A stretch of 64,000 nt of DNA from an uncultured Glaciecola sp. (GCA_937125395.1 CAKZLI010000002.1:87027-151026), one strand, 5' to 3'. Positions 1-9,215 are shown, numbered from the stretch's first letter. Numbers and translations are program-made. The notes: a model not told the origin generated them from the sequence alone.

Positions 1-63
1 GCGTTAATTGACTTGCCCGAATTGACACGGATTCAAACAAATTCGGCAGTAGGTATTGTTTAA
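1..63 (+). CDS. C-terminal end of an unidentified upstream gene (partial)
   Basis: An open frame runs from the first base to a TAA at 61-63 and encodes about 20 residues ending in SAVGIV. The stop lies 15 bases before the ATG of the DUF481 gene, with that gene's ribosome binding site in the gap, which fits two genes read in the same direction. Too little is left to name the product, and a chance open frame of this size cannot be excluded. Confidence 0.35.
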   Translation, partial: ALIDLPELTRIQTNSAVGIV

Positions 64-78
64 ATAAAAAGGAAAAAT

Positions 79-825
79 ATGCGTTTATCAACAGTCTCCC
101 ATTCTCTCGTGTTAGCTGCACTTTGTACTTCTTTTGCCAGCTACGCAGAGGAAACTAAACACATGTCTATGGACGGTGAATTTGGTTTGATCGCCAACAC
201 AGGTAATACTGAAGCGACCTCTTTAAGTGCAGGCTTACGCGGTACGCAAGAACTAGCCGAATGGAGTAATGAGTACACATTTGATGGTTTGTACAAGCAA
301 GATAAAGTCACCACCGGTGATACGACATCGACAGAAACGACGGCACAAAAGTTTTTTTTATCAGGTCAGGCGAACTATAAATTAACGCAAGAAAACCAGC
401 GTTTGTTTATCTTTGGTTCATACGAAGATGACCGTTTCTCAAATTTTAAATATCAATCCACCATTGCTTTGGGTTGGAACCAAAAAATGTGGGAAAATGA
501 TAAATCGACATTCAGTTATTCTGTCGGTCCTGGTTATACGTTTGTCAAAGAACAAAGTGGTAAGAATTTAAATAGCGTTATCGTCCGTGCTGCCCTTGAG
601 TATTCACACAAACTGTCTGACACGGCGAAGATAACCCAATCGCTATCAACTGAATTTGGTGAGTTTAATACGAAATCTCGTTCTTTAACCGCCGTTTCTG
701 CCACTATTAATGGGGCGTTATCAATGAAGGTATCGTTGAAACTTGATCATAATACGGACGTGGAATCGGATAGAGATAAGTTAGATACAGAAACCGCAGT
801 GACGTTGGTTTATTCTTTTTTCTAA
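79..825 (+). CDS. DUF481 family outer-membrane protein (YdiY-like)
   Basis: The 248-residue product starts with a signal peptide (hydrophobic stretch about residues 8-22, cleavage likely after SYA). The mature part opens with GEFGLIANTGNTEATSLSAG, the typical start of the DUF481/YdiY family, and continues as alternating amphipathic strands ending in an aromatic residue (SFF), as outer-membrane beta-barrels do. The start is supported by AAGGAA seven bases upstream. Family members are called salt-stress-induced outer-membrane proteins in some species; the molecular role is unknown. A strong bidirectional terminator separates it from convergent serA. The family call is confident, the function is not. 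Confidence 0.85.
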   Translation: MRLSTVSHSLVLAALCTSFASYAEETKHMSMDGEFGLIANTGNTEATSLSAGLRGTQELAEWSNEYTFDGLYKQDKVTTGDTTSTETTAQKFFLSGQANYKLTQENQRLFIFGSYEDDRFSNFKYQSTIALGWNQKMWENDKSTFSYSVGPGYTFVKEQSGKNLNSVIVRAALEYSHKLSDTAKITQSLSTEFGEFNTKSRSLTAVSATINGALSMKVSLKLDHNTDVESDRDKLDTETAVTLVYSFF

Positions 826-874
826 ATCATTTATAGCATGCTGAGGGGGTGTTGCAATGCATGTGATTGTGCTA

Positions 875-914
875 TAAAAAAACGCTTAGTGGTCGAAGCC
901 AGTAAGCGTTTTTT
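875..914. terminator. Bidirectional rho-independent terminator
   Basis: A12-base inverted repeat (AAAAAACGCTTA at 876-888 region and TAAGCGTTTTTT at 903-914) encloses a 14-base loop. It gives a stem followed by a run of T on both strands. It lies between the convergent DUF481 gene and serA and can end both transcripts. Confidence 0.85.
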
Positions 915-936
915 GCTATTCAAACAGCGCAAAATA

Positions 937-2166
937 TCAGTGCAGGATGCGAGTTTTGATCGTGCCCTCTATCATGGTCAGCTGTGCAAATGCATCATCA
1001 GCACGGTCGGTTTCGACATCGATAACCACATAACCAATATTCTCATTAGTTTGTAAGTATTGTGCTGCAATATTAATATTTTGAGATGCAAATGCTTGGT
1101 TTATTTTGGTTAATACGCCAGGTATATTTTGATGGATGTGCAATAAACGTGAGTGTTTAGCATGACCCGGTAACGATACCTCTGGGAAATTGACCGCAGA
1201 TAGCGTTGAACCATTATCTGAATATTTAGCTAATTTACCCGCAACTTCAATGCCAATATTCGCTTGAGCTTCTTGTGTACTTCCACCGACGTGTGGTGTG
1301 AGTATCACGTTGTCGAAGCGACGTAACGGTGATACAAATTCTTCATGATTAGATTTAGGTTCAATCGGGAACACATCAATAGCTGCGCCGTTAATTTTAC
1401 CGGATGCTAATGCGTTTTCTAATGCAGGAATGTCGATGACGGTACCGCGAGCAGCATTGATTAACACTGCGCCATCTTTCATTTGCGCCAGTTCTTGCTC
1501 ACCGATCATGTTTTGTGTCTCGGCGGTTTCGGGAACATGCAGACTCACTACGTCAGAACTGTTCAATAAATCGTTTAAACGCTTAATTTGTATCGCATTA
1601 CCTAGCACTAACTTGTCTTCGATATCAAAGAACTGAACACGCATCCCTAAATGCTCGGCTAGAATACTTAACTGAGTACCAATATGGCCGTAACCAATAA
1701 TACCTAAGGTTTTGCCGCGAGCTTCGTATGAGCCGGTTGCACTCTTATCCCACTCACCTCGATGTGCTTTAGCATTCTTAGCCGGTATACCGCGTAACAA
1801 AATAATGAGTGTGCCTAAAACAAGTTCTGCCACTGAACGAGTGTTGGAGAAAGGGGCGTTAAACACGGGAATACCACGAATTTGTGTCGCCGATAAATCT
1901 ACTTGGTTAGTGCCAATGCAAAAACACCCGACAGCAACAAGTTTGTTGGCGTGTGCAACCACATTTTCAGTAATTTGAGTGCGTGAACGCAAGCCAATGA
2001 AGTGGACATCTTTGACTTTTTGAATTAATTCTTCTTCGGGTAACGAGGTTTTTAGATATTCAATATTACTGTAACCATTACTCTCTAAGGTTTCAATGGC
2101 ACTCTCATGTACCCCTTCAAGCAGTAATATTTTGATTTTATCTTTTGGCAGTGAAATCTTACTCAT
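937..2166 (-). CDS. serA: D-3-phosphoglycerate dehydrogenase
   Basis: The 409-residue enzyme oxidises 3-phosphoglycerate to 3-phosphohydroxypyruvate with NAD+, the first step of serine synthesis, in the cytoplasm. The length matches the E. coli-type SerA (about 410). The order is substrate-binding half (about 1-110), Rossmann domain with GIIGYGHIG near residues 155-163, the catalytic stretch with the PHVGGST motif, and a C-terminal ACT domain (about 335-409) that binds serine for feedback inhibition. It lies next to rpiA as in E. coli. Two tandem MetJ-like boxes lie 31-46 bases upstream of the start, suggesting control by methionine status. Confidence 0.97.
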   Translation of the reverse strand: MSKISLPKDKIKILLLEGVHESAIETLESNGYSNIEYLKTSLPEEELIQKVKDVHFIGLRSRTQITENVVAHANKLVAVGCFCIGTNQVDLSATQIRGIPVFNAPFSNTRSVAELVLGTLIILLRGIPAKNAKAHRGEWDKSATGSYEARGKTLGIIGYGHIGTQLSILAEHLGMRVQFFDIEDKLVLGNAIQIKRLNDLLNSSDVVSLHVPETAETQNMIGEQELAQMKDGAVLINAARGTVIDIPALENALASGKINGAAIDVFPIEPKSNHEEFVSPLRRFDNVILTPHVGGSTQEAQANIGIEVAGKLAKYSDNGSTLSAVNFPEVSLPGHAKHSRLLHIHQNIPGVLTKINQAFASQNINIAAQYLQTNENIGYVVIDVETDRADDAFAQLTMIEGTIKTRILH

Positions 2167-2196
2167 AAAAATATACCTGTTACGAAAATGTTAAAA

Positions 2197-2212
2197 AGAC
2201 ATCTAGACGTCT
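2197..2212 (-). promoter_or_regulatory. Tandem MetJ-type met boxes upstream of serA
   Basis: Read toward serA the bases are AGACGTCT AGATGTCT: two adjacent 8-base boxes, one identical to the met box consensus AGACGTCT and one with a single change. MetJ dimers bind two or more such boxes in tandem. A possible promoter lies just upstream on the same strand (TTGTTA, 17 bases, TATCTA), so the boxes would sit at the start of the transcript. The motif is read directly; binding by MetJ is inferred. Confidence 0.7.
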
Positions 2213-2279
2213 AAATGATTAATTTACCAAAATGTGACGGTACTAGATAGTCTTTTTTAATCAATGTAACAATTATTAT

Positions 2280-2933
2280 TTATAAGGTATGCACACCTTC
2301 GTCTGTTCCGACTAACAGTGTATCGGCACCTCTATGCGCGAATAACCCGTTGGTGACCACACCGACGATTTGGTTGATTTGCGTTTCTAATTCACGAGGA
2401 TTAAGGATAGTTAAGTTATATACGTCCAAAATGACATTGCCATTATCAGTAATAATGCCTTCACGATAGACAGGGTCACCACCGAGCTTGACTAGTTCAC
2501 GTGCGACATAACTTCGTGCCATGGGGATCACTTCGACCGGTAATGGAAAATCACCTAACACACCCACTTGCTTTGTATCATCGATAATGCATATAAATTG
2601 TTTGGCTACAGCAGCAACAATTTTTTCGCGGGTTAACGCTGCGCCACCGCCTTTGATCATATGTTTGTGTTCGGTAATCTCATCAGCGCCGTCGATATAC
2701 ACGTCCAAACGGTCAATGCTGTTAAGATCATATACCTCAATGCCTAACGCTTTTAGTTGTTGGGTCGACGCATCCGAACTTGAGACGGCACCAGCAATCA
2801 GGTGTTTTTTATCAGCTAAGGCCGCGATAAAATAATCAACGGTTGAACCAGTTCCAACACCAATAACATCATCGTTTTTTACATAGGCGAGTGCAGCTTG
2901 AGCTGCTGCGCGTTTTTTGTCATCTTGAGTCAT
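2280..2933 (-). CDS. rpiA: Ribose-5-phosphate isomerase A
   Basis: The 217-residue product interconverts ribose 5-phosphate and ribulose 5-phosphate in the pentose phosphate pathway. Family signatures are [12 protein letters not shown] (about residues 21-32), SSDAST, DGADEI and [14 protein letters not shown]. The length is normal for RpiA (about 219). AAAGGAAA upstream of the ATG supports the start. The serA-rpiA neighbourhood is conserved in gammaproteobacteria. Here the nucleoside hydrolase and ribokinase genes lie just upstream on the same strand, so nucleoside-derived ribose would feed directly into this enzyme. Confidence 0.97.
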   Translation of the reverse strand: MTQDDKKRAAAQAALAYVKNDDVIGVGTGSTVDYFIAALADKKHLIAGAVSSSDASTQQLKALGIEVYDLNSIDRLDVYIDGADEITEHKHMIKGGGAALTREKIVAAVAKQFICIIDDTKQVGVLGDFPLPVEVIPMARSYVARELVKLGGDPVYREGIITDNGNVILDVYNLTILNPRELETQINQIVGVVTNGLFAHRGADTLLVGTDEGVHTL

Positions 2934-3018
2934 ACGTCATTTCCTTTCGGCATGGATTATTCTGGTGATATTAACGATACAAATATTCTTCATTGTACTT
3001 ATTTAATACTACAGTAGT

Positions 3019-3666
3019 TTAGGTGATTGTGATGCACTTTTGTTCTGTAACGATATGCGACATGGGTATGTCCCAGCTAGCATGAGGCAAATTAGCGACC
3101 TGTTGCAAGCTATGTGCTAAACCAAGCAAGGCAGGTTGTCGGTCAACGGGATGAGCAAGATAACCTACTTGATTCTGCATGATGCCAGCTAATGTTCGAT
3201 CATAATAGCCACCGCCCATGCCCATTCTATTGCCTAGGTGATCAAAGCCTACTAGTGGCACCAAGATATGGTCAATAAGATGAATTGGGCAAAGAGTACT
3301 TATATTTGCCCGAGGTTCCAAAATGCCAAAGCGATTGGGATGCAATACCGTTTCGGGCGTATATTCAACAAAGATTAAAGCGCCTTTACGCCAAGGCACA
3401 AAGGGATGTAAGACTGGCAAAACAACCTGGATCTGGTGTTGCCAAGCCCATTGAATAATAGCATGAGGGCTGATCTCACCGTCGTTTGTGAGATAGGCTG
3501 CAATGCATTTAGCCCCTTGCAATAGTGGAGTGACATGTGCACATAATTGCTGTGCTGCGACCGTTTGTTGTTTCGCAGTCAGCGCCATACGTTGGTCACG
3601 CAACTGGCGCCGAAGACTAGCCCGTTGCGCCATTTGCGGTTCTGGATGCGACTTAGCGGAGGTCAT
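3019..3666 (-). CDS. ygfA: 5-formyltetrahydrofolate cyclo-ligase
   Basis: The 215-residue protein belongs to the 5-formyl-THF cyclo-ligase family, which converts 5-formyl-THF to 5,10-methenyl-THF with ATP. Visible motifs are the basic N-terminal helix (RASLRRQLRDQR), the EPR segment before the middle, and the family hallmark GMGGGYYDRTL near residues 142-152. Two starts are possible (ATG at 3666, or the ATG 11 codons later); neither has a strong ribosome binding site. In most gammaproteobacteria ygfA directly follows the 6S RNA gene; here two nucleoside-use genes intervene. Confidence 0.93.
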   Translation of the reverse strand: MTSAKSHPEPQMAQRASLRRQLRDQRMALTAKQQTVAAQQLCAHVTPLLQGAKCIAAYLTNDGEISPHAIIQWAWQHQIQVVLPVLHPFVPWRKGALIFVEYTPETVLHPNRFGILEPRANISTLCPIHLIDHILVPLVGFDHLGNRMGMGGGYYDRTLAGIMQNQVGYLAHPVDRQPALLGLAHSLQQVANLPHASWDIPMSHIVTEQKCITIT

Positions 3667-3691
3667 TTAGCTTGCACAACACAGTAGGCTG

Positions 3692-4636
3692 TTACAGCGC
3701 ATAAGTATCAATAAACAGTTGCGTTAACTGTGCATGGTCAACACGGGTCGCCACATTGACTGTTGGGGCCTCTAACCATAACGGACTCATGGTTGAACCT
3801 ACTGGTGCAATGGCTGTTTGACCACGATCTAACTCACCAGTACCAATCCGGGCATGACCACGAGTAAAAGTAAATAAATCCGGTTTAAGCAAGTAAGCAA
3901 GAGGAAACGCATCATGAAAATAACAGACCCGCTCAGGTAGCCCTTGCGAATAAAAGTCCATATAAAATTGAGCTGAATCGCGCACGAAACCACCGAGTAT
4001 CGGATTTTTTTGCGCTAGGATATCTACAAAATCAGGTGCAAAAGGGATGTCATAAGTCACATCCAGCCCAAACATAGTTAACGGCCAAGATGCACCAAAT
4101 ACGATATCCGCAGCATGGGCATCGTTCCATATATTTGCTTCTGCAAGTGGTGTTACATTGCCTTTAACGAAGGCCGCGCCACCCATAATATACACTTGTT
4201 TGACTAAGCTGGGTAATTCTGGACATAAGCGTAACGCGAGTGCCAAATTACCTAATGGTCCTACAGCAACTAAGGTCACTTCACCTGGGTTGGCTTTGAC
4301 AGTATCAACAATAAACTGCGCAGATGAACGCGGGTCCAGTTGACCCAAGGGGGCTGCGACAGGAATATCACCAAAGCCATTATCACCGTGGACAAAGTGT
4401 GCGTAGGTTGATTCAGGACCTACCCATGGCATACCAACACCTTGAGTAACAGGAATAGATTGCTTCGCGATATCGCACAGACGCAGTGCATTTTGCGCTG
4501 ACATGCTGACCGGGACGTTTCCGTATACAGTGGTCAATCCTAATATCTCGATGTCGGGCGATTGCATTGCAAAGAAAATAGCCATTGCATCATCAATACC
4601 CGGATCAGTATCTAAAATTATTTTATGCGTTGCCAT
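3692..4636 (-). CDS. Inosine-uridine-type nucleoside hydrolase
   Basis: The 314-residue protein starts with KIILDTDPGIDDA, the calcium-binding aspartate cluster that defines the IunH/Rih nucleoside N-ribohydrolases. Further family segments are GLTTVYGNV, VTLVAVGPLGNLALA and EANIWNDAHAA. It hydrolyses ribonucleosides to base and ribose in the cytoplasm; base preference cannot be read from the sequence. AAGGAG precedes the ATG. The gene lies 17 bases downstream of ribokinase, so released ribose can be phosphorylated by its neighbour's product. Confidence 0.93.
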   Translation of the reverse strand: MATHKIILDTDPGIDDAMAIFFAMQSPDIEILGLTTVYGNVPVSMSAQNALRLCDIAKQSIPVTQGVGMPWVGPESTYAHFVHGDNGFGDIPVAAPLGQLDPRSSAQFIVDTVKANPGEVTLVAVGPLGNLALALRLCPELPSLVKQVYIMGGAAFVKGNVTPLAEANIWNDAHAADIVFGASWPLTMFGLDVTYDIPFAPDFVDILAQKNPILGGFVRDSAQFYMDFYSQGLPERVCYFHDAFPLAYLLKPDLFTFTRGHARIGTGELDRGQTAIAPVGSTMSPLWLEAPTVNVATRVDHAQLTQLFIDTYAL

Positions 4637-4653
4637 GGATGGCTCCTTGTTTA

Positions 4654-5565
4654 TTATTTTTGTTGTTGAGCCAGAAACGCTTCAACCTCAGCATATTTGG
4701 GGATAGATTGTGCAGCACCGGCTTTAGTAACAGCTAATGCCGATGCGGCACAAGCAAATTCGAGCGCTTGTTTAGCTTGATTATACTGTTGGTAATGCGC
4801 GATAAAATAGCCAATAAAGGTGTCTCCAGCGGCTGTGGTGTCGACCGCATCAACGATAAATGCTGGCACCATAATCTCAGATTCGCCAGCAGCATTAGCG
4901 GGTGATAATAATTTAGCACCTTGTTTACCTAAGGTGATGATCACTTCGCCATGCGCAAAATGTTGTTTGAAAAAAGCATCAATTGCCGGCATATCGGTTT
5001 GTCCTGAAAGCTCAGCTGCTTCTACTTCATTCACAATCAATAAATCAATATGGGCAAAATTTAGCGATTTTATATCATCTGTCATCGGCGCAGGATTAAA
5101 AGCAACACGTAGGCCTTGAGCCTTGGATTTGGCTAATACTTCGGCTGTGCCTGTGGTTTCATTTTGTAATAACACCCAATCATCTGGATTACTGGATGCG
5201 ATGGCTTTTCCAATATCTTGCGAGTTGATCTCACGATTGGCGCCGCCAAATAAAAAAATGGCATTTTCACCACTCGGGGTGACTTGAATAATGGCATGCC
5301 CGGATGGCACTTCAGTACAGCGTATAAATCGCCCATTAATGCCTTGCTTGATCATCGCTTGCTTGAATTGTACATCGTTTTCATTGATGCACCCTACATG
5401 CAATACTTCGATGCCAGCATTAGCTAATGCAATAGACTGATTTGCGCCTTTGCCGCCAAGCAACACCTGATAATCATTGGTGTCTAAGGTTTCACCAGGT
5501 TGCACAAAATGATCAACTTGATAGACATGGTCTATGTTGATTGAGCCGAAGTTAATTACTGCCAT
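4654..5565 (-). CDS. rbsK: Ribokinase (PfkB family)
   Basis: The 303-residue protein phosphorylates ribose to ribose 5-phosphate. Motifs: NFGSINIDHVY at the start, the GGKGANQSIALANAG substrate loop (about residues 38-52), and the C-terminal PfkB signature DTTAAGDTFIG carrying the catalytic aspartate. The length is normal for ribokinases (about 309). It is the first coding gene of the leftward group rbsK - nucleoside hydrolase - ygfA, and its start lies only about 70 bases downstream of the 6S RNA 3' end. No ribose transporter gene is nearby, so the likely substrate source is nucleoside breakdown. Confidence 0.93.
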   Translation of the reverse strand: MAVINFGSINIDHVYQVDHFVQPGETLDTNDYQVLLGGKGANQSIALANAGIEVLHVGCINENDVQFKQAMIKQGINGRFIRCTEVPSGHAIIQVTPSGENAIFLFGGANREINSQDIGKAIASSNPDDWVLLQNETTGTAEVLAKSKAQGLRVAFNPAPMTDDIKSLNFAHIDLLIVNEVEAAELSGQTDMPAIDAFFKQHFAHGEVIITLGKQGAKLLSPANAAGESEIMVPAFIVDAVDTTAAGDTFIGYFIAHYQQYNQAKQALEFACAASALAVTKAGAAQSIPKYAEVEAFLAQQQK

Positions 5566-5634
5566 GAATATTTCCGCGTGGTTGTTGGTATAGGAATACG
5601 GACCGGTGTCGTATTAGATATCGAATGTAAAGGA

Positions 5635-5818
5635 AATGTCGCCCAAGATGCCGCAGGTCATAATTTGCCCGAACGCCGAAATGTTCAGGGCGGAGGTATC
5701 ATCACTACCGTAGGTTTCTCAATACGGGTTGAGCTTACGCAATAGCAGTGGAATCAACTTCCTAGGTTTAAAGCATCGGCCAGGGTCATGTTATGAACAC
5801 ACCAACATCCCAGGAGAC
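5635..5818 (-). ncRNA. ssrS: 6S RNA
   Basis: About 184 bases without a coding frame carry the 6S RNA layout. The 5' segment CCTGGGATG pairs over nine bases with the 3' segment CATCTTGGG; GCGGCATC near the 3' end and CTGGCCGATGC near the 5' end resemble the conserved closing-stem blocks of gammaproteobacterial 6S RNA. The position, on the ygfA strand and back-to-back with ygfB, matches the known ssrS locus. 6S RNA binds sigma-70 RNA polymerase by mimicking an open promoter. Ends are approximate. A TATCCT box lies just upstream of the 5' end. Confidence 0.85.
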
Positions 5819-5944
5819 TAAAATTAGGATACCAAATCTTTGAGTGATGTACAGTGATTTTGCTTAAATAAATTATGCTTGTTTGAGGAAAATAGGCATG
5901 TAATTTGATAACCTATACATCTTGAATGAACCAGAGATGAAAAT

Positions 5945-6514
5945 ATGAGCGCTGCACCAAATTTTATAAATACGACTGACTTGTTAGCACAGCACGATAT
6001 CATTATAGATGGCGCTGAATTACACGGTATGATCACCGGTATGTTGTGCGGCGGTATGTCATTAGAAAACCAAGATTGGATTGCAGTACTAACCGATGTG
6101 ACAAATAACTCTCAGGCTTTTCCAGACTCGCTAATTACGCATATTCGTACATTGTTTAGTGACACTGTCGCACAATTAACCGATGCTGATTTTGGTTTAG
6201 TGTTGTGCTTACCTGATATCGATGCAAGCTTGGCAGATCAAGGGCAAGGGTTGATCTTATGGGTACAAGGTTTTATGTTAGGCTTTGGTCTGCATCAACC
6301 GGCATTAGAACAACGCTCTGATGATGTAAAAGAGGGGCTTCAAGATTTTTCTGAAATCTCTCGCATGGAAAGCATTGAAGATGATGATGAAGATACTCAA
6401 GCGCAATTGTTGCTTCTGATTGAGCATGTAAGGGTGATTGCGATGACGTGTTTCAATGAATGTCAACCAAGCCAAAAAGCCATGCCTATCGACACGGATC
6501 CGACTATCCATTAA
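5945..6514 (+). CDS. ygfB: YgfB/UPF0149 family protein
   Basis: The 189-residue acidic protein matches the UPF0149 (YgfB) family: an N-terminal DGAELHGMITGMLCGG segment (about 21-37), then FMLGFGLHQP and a C-terminal acidic run EDDDEDTQAQL. Members are all-helical cytoplasmic proteins; in Pseudomonas YgfB represses an antitermination regulator, but elsewhere the role is unclear. It heads the rightward ygfB-pepP-ubiH operon (23 bases to pepP). It is divergent from the 6S RNA gene; the zapA gene usually found in this gap is missing. Confidence 0.9.
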   Translation: MSAAPNFINTTDLLAQHDIIIDGAELHGMITGMLCGGMSLENQDWIAVLTDVTNNSQAFPDSLITHIRTLFSDTVAQLTDADFGLVLCLPDIDASLADQGQGLILWVQGFMLGFGLHQPALEQRSDDVKEGLQDFSEISRMESIEDDDEDTQAQLLLLIEHVRVIAMTCFNECQPSQKAMPIDTDPTIH

Positions 6515-6537
6515 TCACTATTGAAGGGTGACCATTG

Positions 6538-7878
6538 ATGACAGCACCAATAATTGAGTTAGTCGAGTATCAAGCTCGACGCAATGCCATATTGACGCAA
6601 ATGACATGCAATAGTGCCTGTGTTATCAGTGCCAACAAACTGCTGACTCGCAGTAATGATACCGAGTATGTGTTTCGCCAAGACAGTTATTTTTGGTATT
6701 TAACCGGCTTTAATGAACCCGATGCAATCTTAGTATTATTAAAATCGGCAACGGGCCTAGGCTCTTGCATCATGTTTTGTCAGCCTAAGGATGCACTCGC
6801 TGAGATATGGCATGGTCGTCGACTTGGTTGTTTAGCTGCTGTGGAGCAATTAGGGCTAGATGATGCATTTGATAATACAGATATTGATAGTGCATTACCG
6901 GCATTGTTATCCGGTGTGGATGCTGTTTATTCACTGTACCAACAAACCCACCTGCAGACTCGCCTGAATCACATGATTACGGCGTTAAAGCAGGTCCCCA
7001 AAAAAAGCGATCTAGCCCCGTCTCAATTGATTGATTGTCAAGCATGGTTAGACCAAATGCGCTTACTTAAATCTCCCGCTGAACTGGCTATCATGCAAGC
7101 AGTCGCGGATATTTCAGCAGATGCACATCGCGTGACAATGCAATATTGTCAATCGGGCATGAACGAATACCAGCTTGAAGCGCAGATCCAATATCAATTT
7201 GCAGTACATGGAGCCCGCTCACCAGCCTATACTACGATTGTGGGTGGTGGCGCAAATGCGTGTATTTTACATTACACGGACAACAACCAAACGTTACGCG
7301 ATGGTGATCTGGTATTAATTGATGCCGGTGGCGAGTTACAGGGTTATGCGGCAGATATCACACGGACATTTCCAGTCAATGGTAAGTTTAGCGCACAACA
7401 AGCCGCGTTGTATGACATTGTGTTACAGGCCCAATTAGTCGCGATTGATTGCTTACAGCCCAACACGTTTATCACGGACGCCAATACAGCCTGTGTTGAG
7501 GTGTTAACTCAAGGATTATTAGAGCTTGGGGTTTTGACCGGTACTCTTGCTGATAACCTTGAACAATTAACCTATCGTCAATACTTTATGCACGGCTTAG
7601 GGCATTACTTAGGGCTTGATGTACATGATGTAGGTGCCTATGCGGTTAAAGGGCACAGCTGTGCTTTACAACCGGGTACCGTAATGACCGTTGAACCAGG
7701 CTTGTACATTGCTCCGGGTAGTCCATGTCCTGCTGAATTTCATGGCATAGGGATCCGTATTGAAGATAATATTGTGATCACGAATGAAGGGAATCATGTT
7801 TTAACTCATGCTGTGCCTAAAGATCGCCTTGAGATTGAGGCATTGATGAGTACTGTGCGCGAGTTAAGCCGCCAATGA
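6538..7878 (+). CDS. pepP: Xaa-Pro aminopeptidase II
   Basis: The 446-residue M24-family metallopeptidase removes N-terminal residues linked to proline. The N-terminal aminopeptidase-P domain includes SNDTEYVFRQDSYFWYLTGF; the C-terminal pita-bread domain carries the two-metal ligands in LIDAGGE, ADITRTFP, HGLGHYLGLDVHD, VEPGLY and GIRIEDN. I chose the ATG at 6538 over the TTG just before it, with GAAGGG upstream. The last four bases overlap the ubiH start (ATGA), so the two are translationally coupled. Confidence 0.95.
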   Translation: MTAPIIELVEYQARRNAILTQMTCNSACVISANKLLTRSNDTEYVFRQDSYFWYLTGFNEPDAILVLLKSATGLGSCIMFCQPKDALAEIWHGRRLGCLAAVEQLGLDDAFDNTDIDSALPALLSGVDAVYSLYQQTHLQTRLNHMITALKQVPKKSDLAPSQLIDCQAWLDQMRLLKSPAELAIMQAVADISADAHRVTMQYCQSGMNEYQLEAQIQYQFAVHGARSPAYTTIVGGGANACILHYTDNNQTLRDGDLVLIDAGGELQGYAADITRTFPVNGKFSAQQAALYDIVLQAQLVAIDCLQPNTFITDANTACVEVLTQGLLELGVLTGTLADNLEQLTYRQYFMHGLGHYLGLDVHDVGAYAVKGHSCALQPGTVMTVEPGLYIAPGSPCPAEFHGIGIRIEDNIVITNEGNHVLTHAVPKDRLEIEALMSTVRELSRQ

Positions 7879-9140
7879 ACAAAGCCAAGCAGGTGCAAAC
7901 GTCGAGCAATCGTGACATCGTTATCATTGGCGGTGGGGTTGTGGGGGGATTACTTACACAAGCCATTACTCAACTGCAGCTACCGATAACCGTCACGTTA
8001 ATCAGTGCGCATCAGTTGTCGACTTCGACCGGTTATCAAGATGATATTCGGGCACTTGCATTGGCCCAGCAAACGCTAGAACAAATCGCGAAAATGGGCA
8101 TAGACACTGATTTTGTGAAATGTGCGATCCAACAAATTCATATCAGTGATCAAGGCCAAATCGGTCAAGTGCGTTTAACTGCGGCAGAAAACGCAGTGCC
8201 CGCACTGGGACATGTAACGGCGATCAGTGTACTTGAACAAGCGATTAATCACGCATTGTTGACCCATACTCATTCAACAACATTAGCGGATACTGGTAAG
8301 TTACAGGTGCTGGAGCAAACTCAATGTCGTGAGGTGCAGACTCAGCCGGATGGGACGCATCGCTGTGTTTTGGACAACGGTCAGGTTATGACAAGTACAT
8401 GTGTTGTGTTTGCCGATGGACAGGTCGCAGGGTTAAAGCAACAACTTGGCATGACTTCAACGGTCAAAGATTATGGTCAGCAGGGAGTGGTGAGTGTGGT
8501 TGGCATTGATCGTCCTGGTCCTGCTCGATATCAAGATGTGTGTACCGCTTTTGAGCGCTTTACGAGCAACGGACCATTAGCATTATTACCCATGCATACC
8601 GATGCTAATGAATCTCATATTACCCAACGTTACTCCTTGGTATGGTGTACGAGTGAACCTCACTCTGCACAAATACTGCATTTAACGGATAATGAATTTT
8701 TAAATACATTACAACAATGCTTTGGTGATCGCGCTGGGCGTTTTGTGCAAGTCGCTGAACGCCAGCGCTTTAACTTACAGTTGACGACTCACCAAACTAC
8801 AACTGCAGGGATATTTTGTATTGGTAATGCAGCCCAAGCACTGCATCCGATTGCCGGTCAAGGATTCAACTTGGCAGTACGCGACATTAGTGATTTTGTG
8901 GATAGTATTAAGACCGCACACGCCCATCAACATCTAGGTAGTGCCGCGCATAGTGCTGATTTTTCAACGCGTCGAGAATCTGACCGAAATACCATTATTC
9001 AGGCGACTGATAGTTTGTTACATATATTTTCAAATGACTACATAGGCTTAAAAACAGCAAGGGCAAAAGGACTTTCGGCGCTGCATTTACTTAAACCATT
9101 AAAATTAAAGTTTGCAAAAATGGCAATGGGCTACCGTTAA
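7875..9140 (+). CDS. ubiH: UbiH/COQ6-family FAD-dependent monooxygenase (ubiquinone synthesis)
   Basis: The 421-residue flavoprotein has the N-terminal FAD-binding IIGGGVVGG (about residues 17-25), a central FADGQ segment and the C-terminal FAD/ribose motif AAQALHPIAGQGFNLAVRD, diagnostic for the UbiH/UbiF/VisC hydroxylases that modify the ubiquinone ring. Coupling to pepP by an ATGA overlap is the classical pepP-ubiH arrangement, which favours UbiH. E. coli has visC/ubiI next; here the exosortase locus follows instead, so whether this enzyme does more than one hydroxylation is unknown. Confidence 0.88.
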   Translation: MNKAKQVQTSSNRDIVIIGGGVVGGLLTQAITQLQLPITVTLISAHQLSTSTGYQDDIRALALAQQTLEQIAKMGIDTDFVKCAIQQIHISDQGQIGQVRLTAAENAVPALGHVTAISVLEQAINHALLTHTHSTTLADTGKLQVLEQTQCREVQTQPDGTHRCVLDNGQVMTSTCVVFADGQVAGLKQQLGMTSTVKDYGQQGVVSVVGIDRPGPARYQDVCTAFERFTSNGPLALLPMHTDANESHITQRYSLVWCTSEPHSAQILHLTDNEFLNTLQQCFGDRAGRFVQVAERQRFNLQLTTHQTTTAGIFCIGNAAQALHPIAGQGFNLAVRDISDFVDSIKTAHAHQHLGSAAHSADFSTRRESDRNTIIQATDSLLHIFSNDYIGLKTARAKGLSALHLLKPLKLKFAKMAMGYR

Positions 9141-9215
9141 ACTATAATTATCGATATTGACGTCGATATATATGTCGACACAAGTAAAAAGCCAAACAAT
9201 CAAGGAAGATATTGT

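Noticed and set aside
5824..5944. Possible zapA between ygfB and the 6S RNA gene
   Set aside because: The gap is about 125 bases; the only open frame crossing it extends into ygfB antisense and has no ZapA-like coiled coil.
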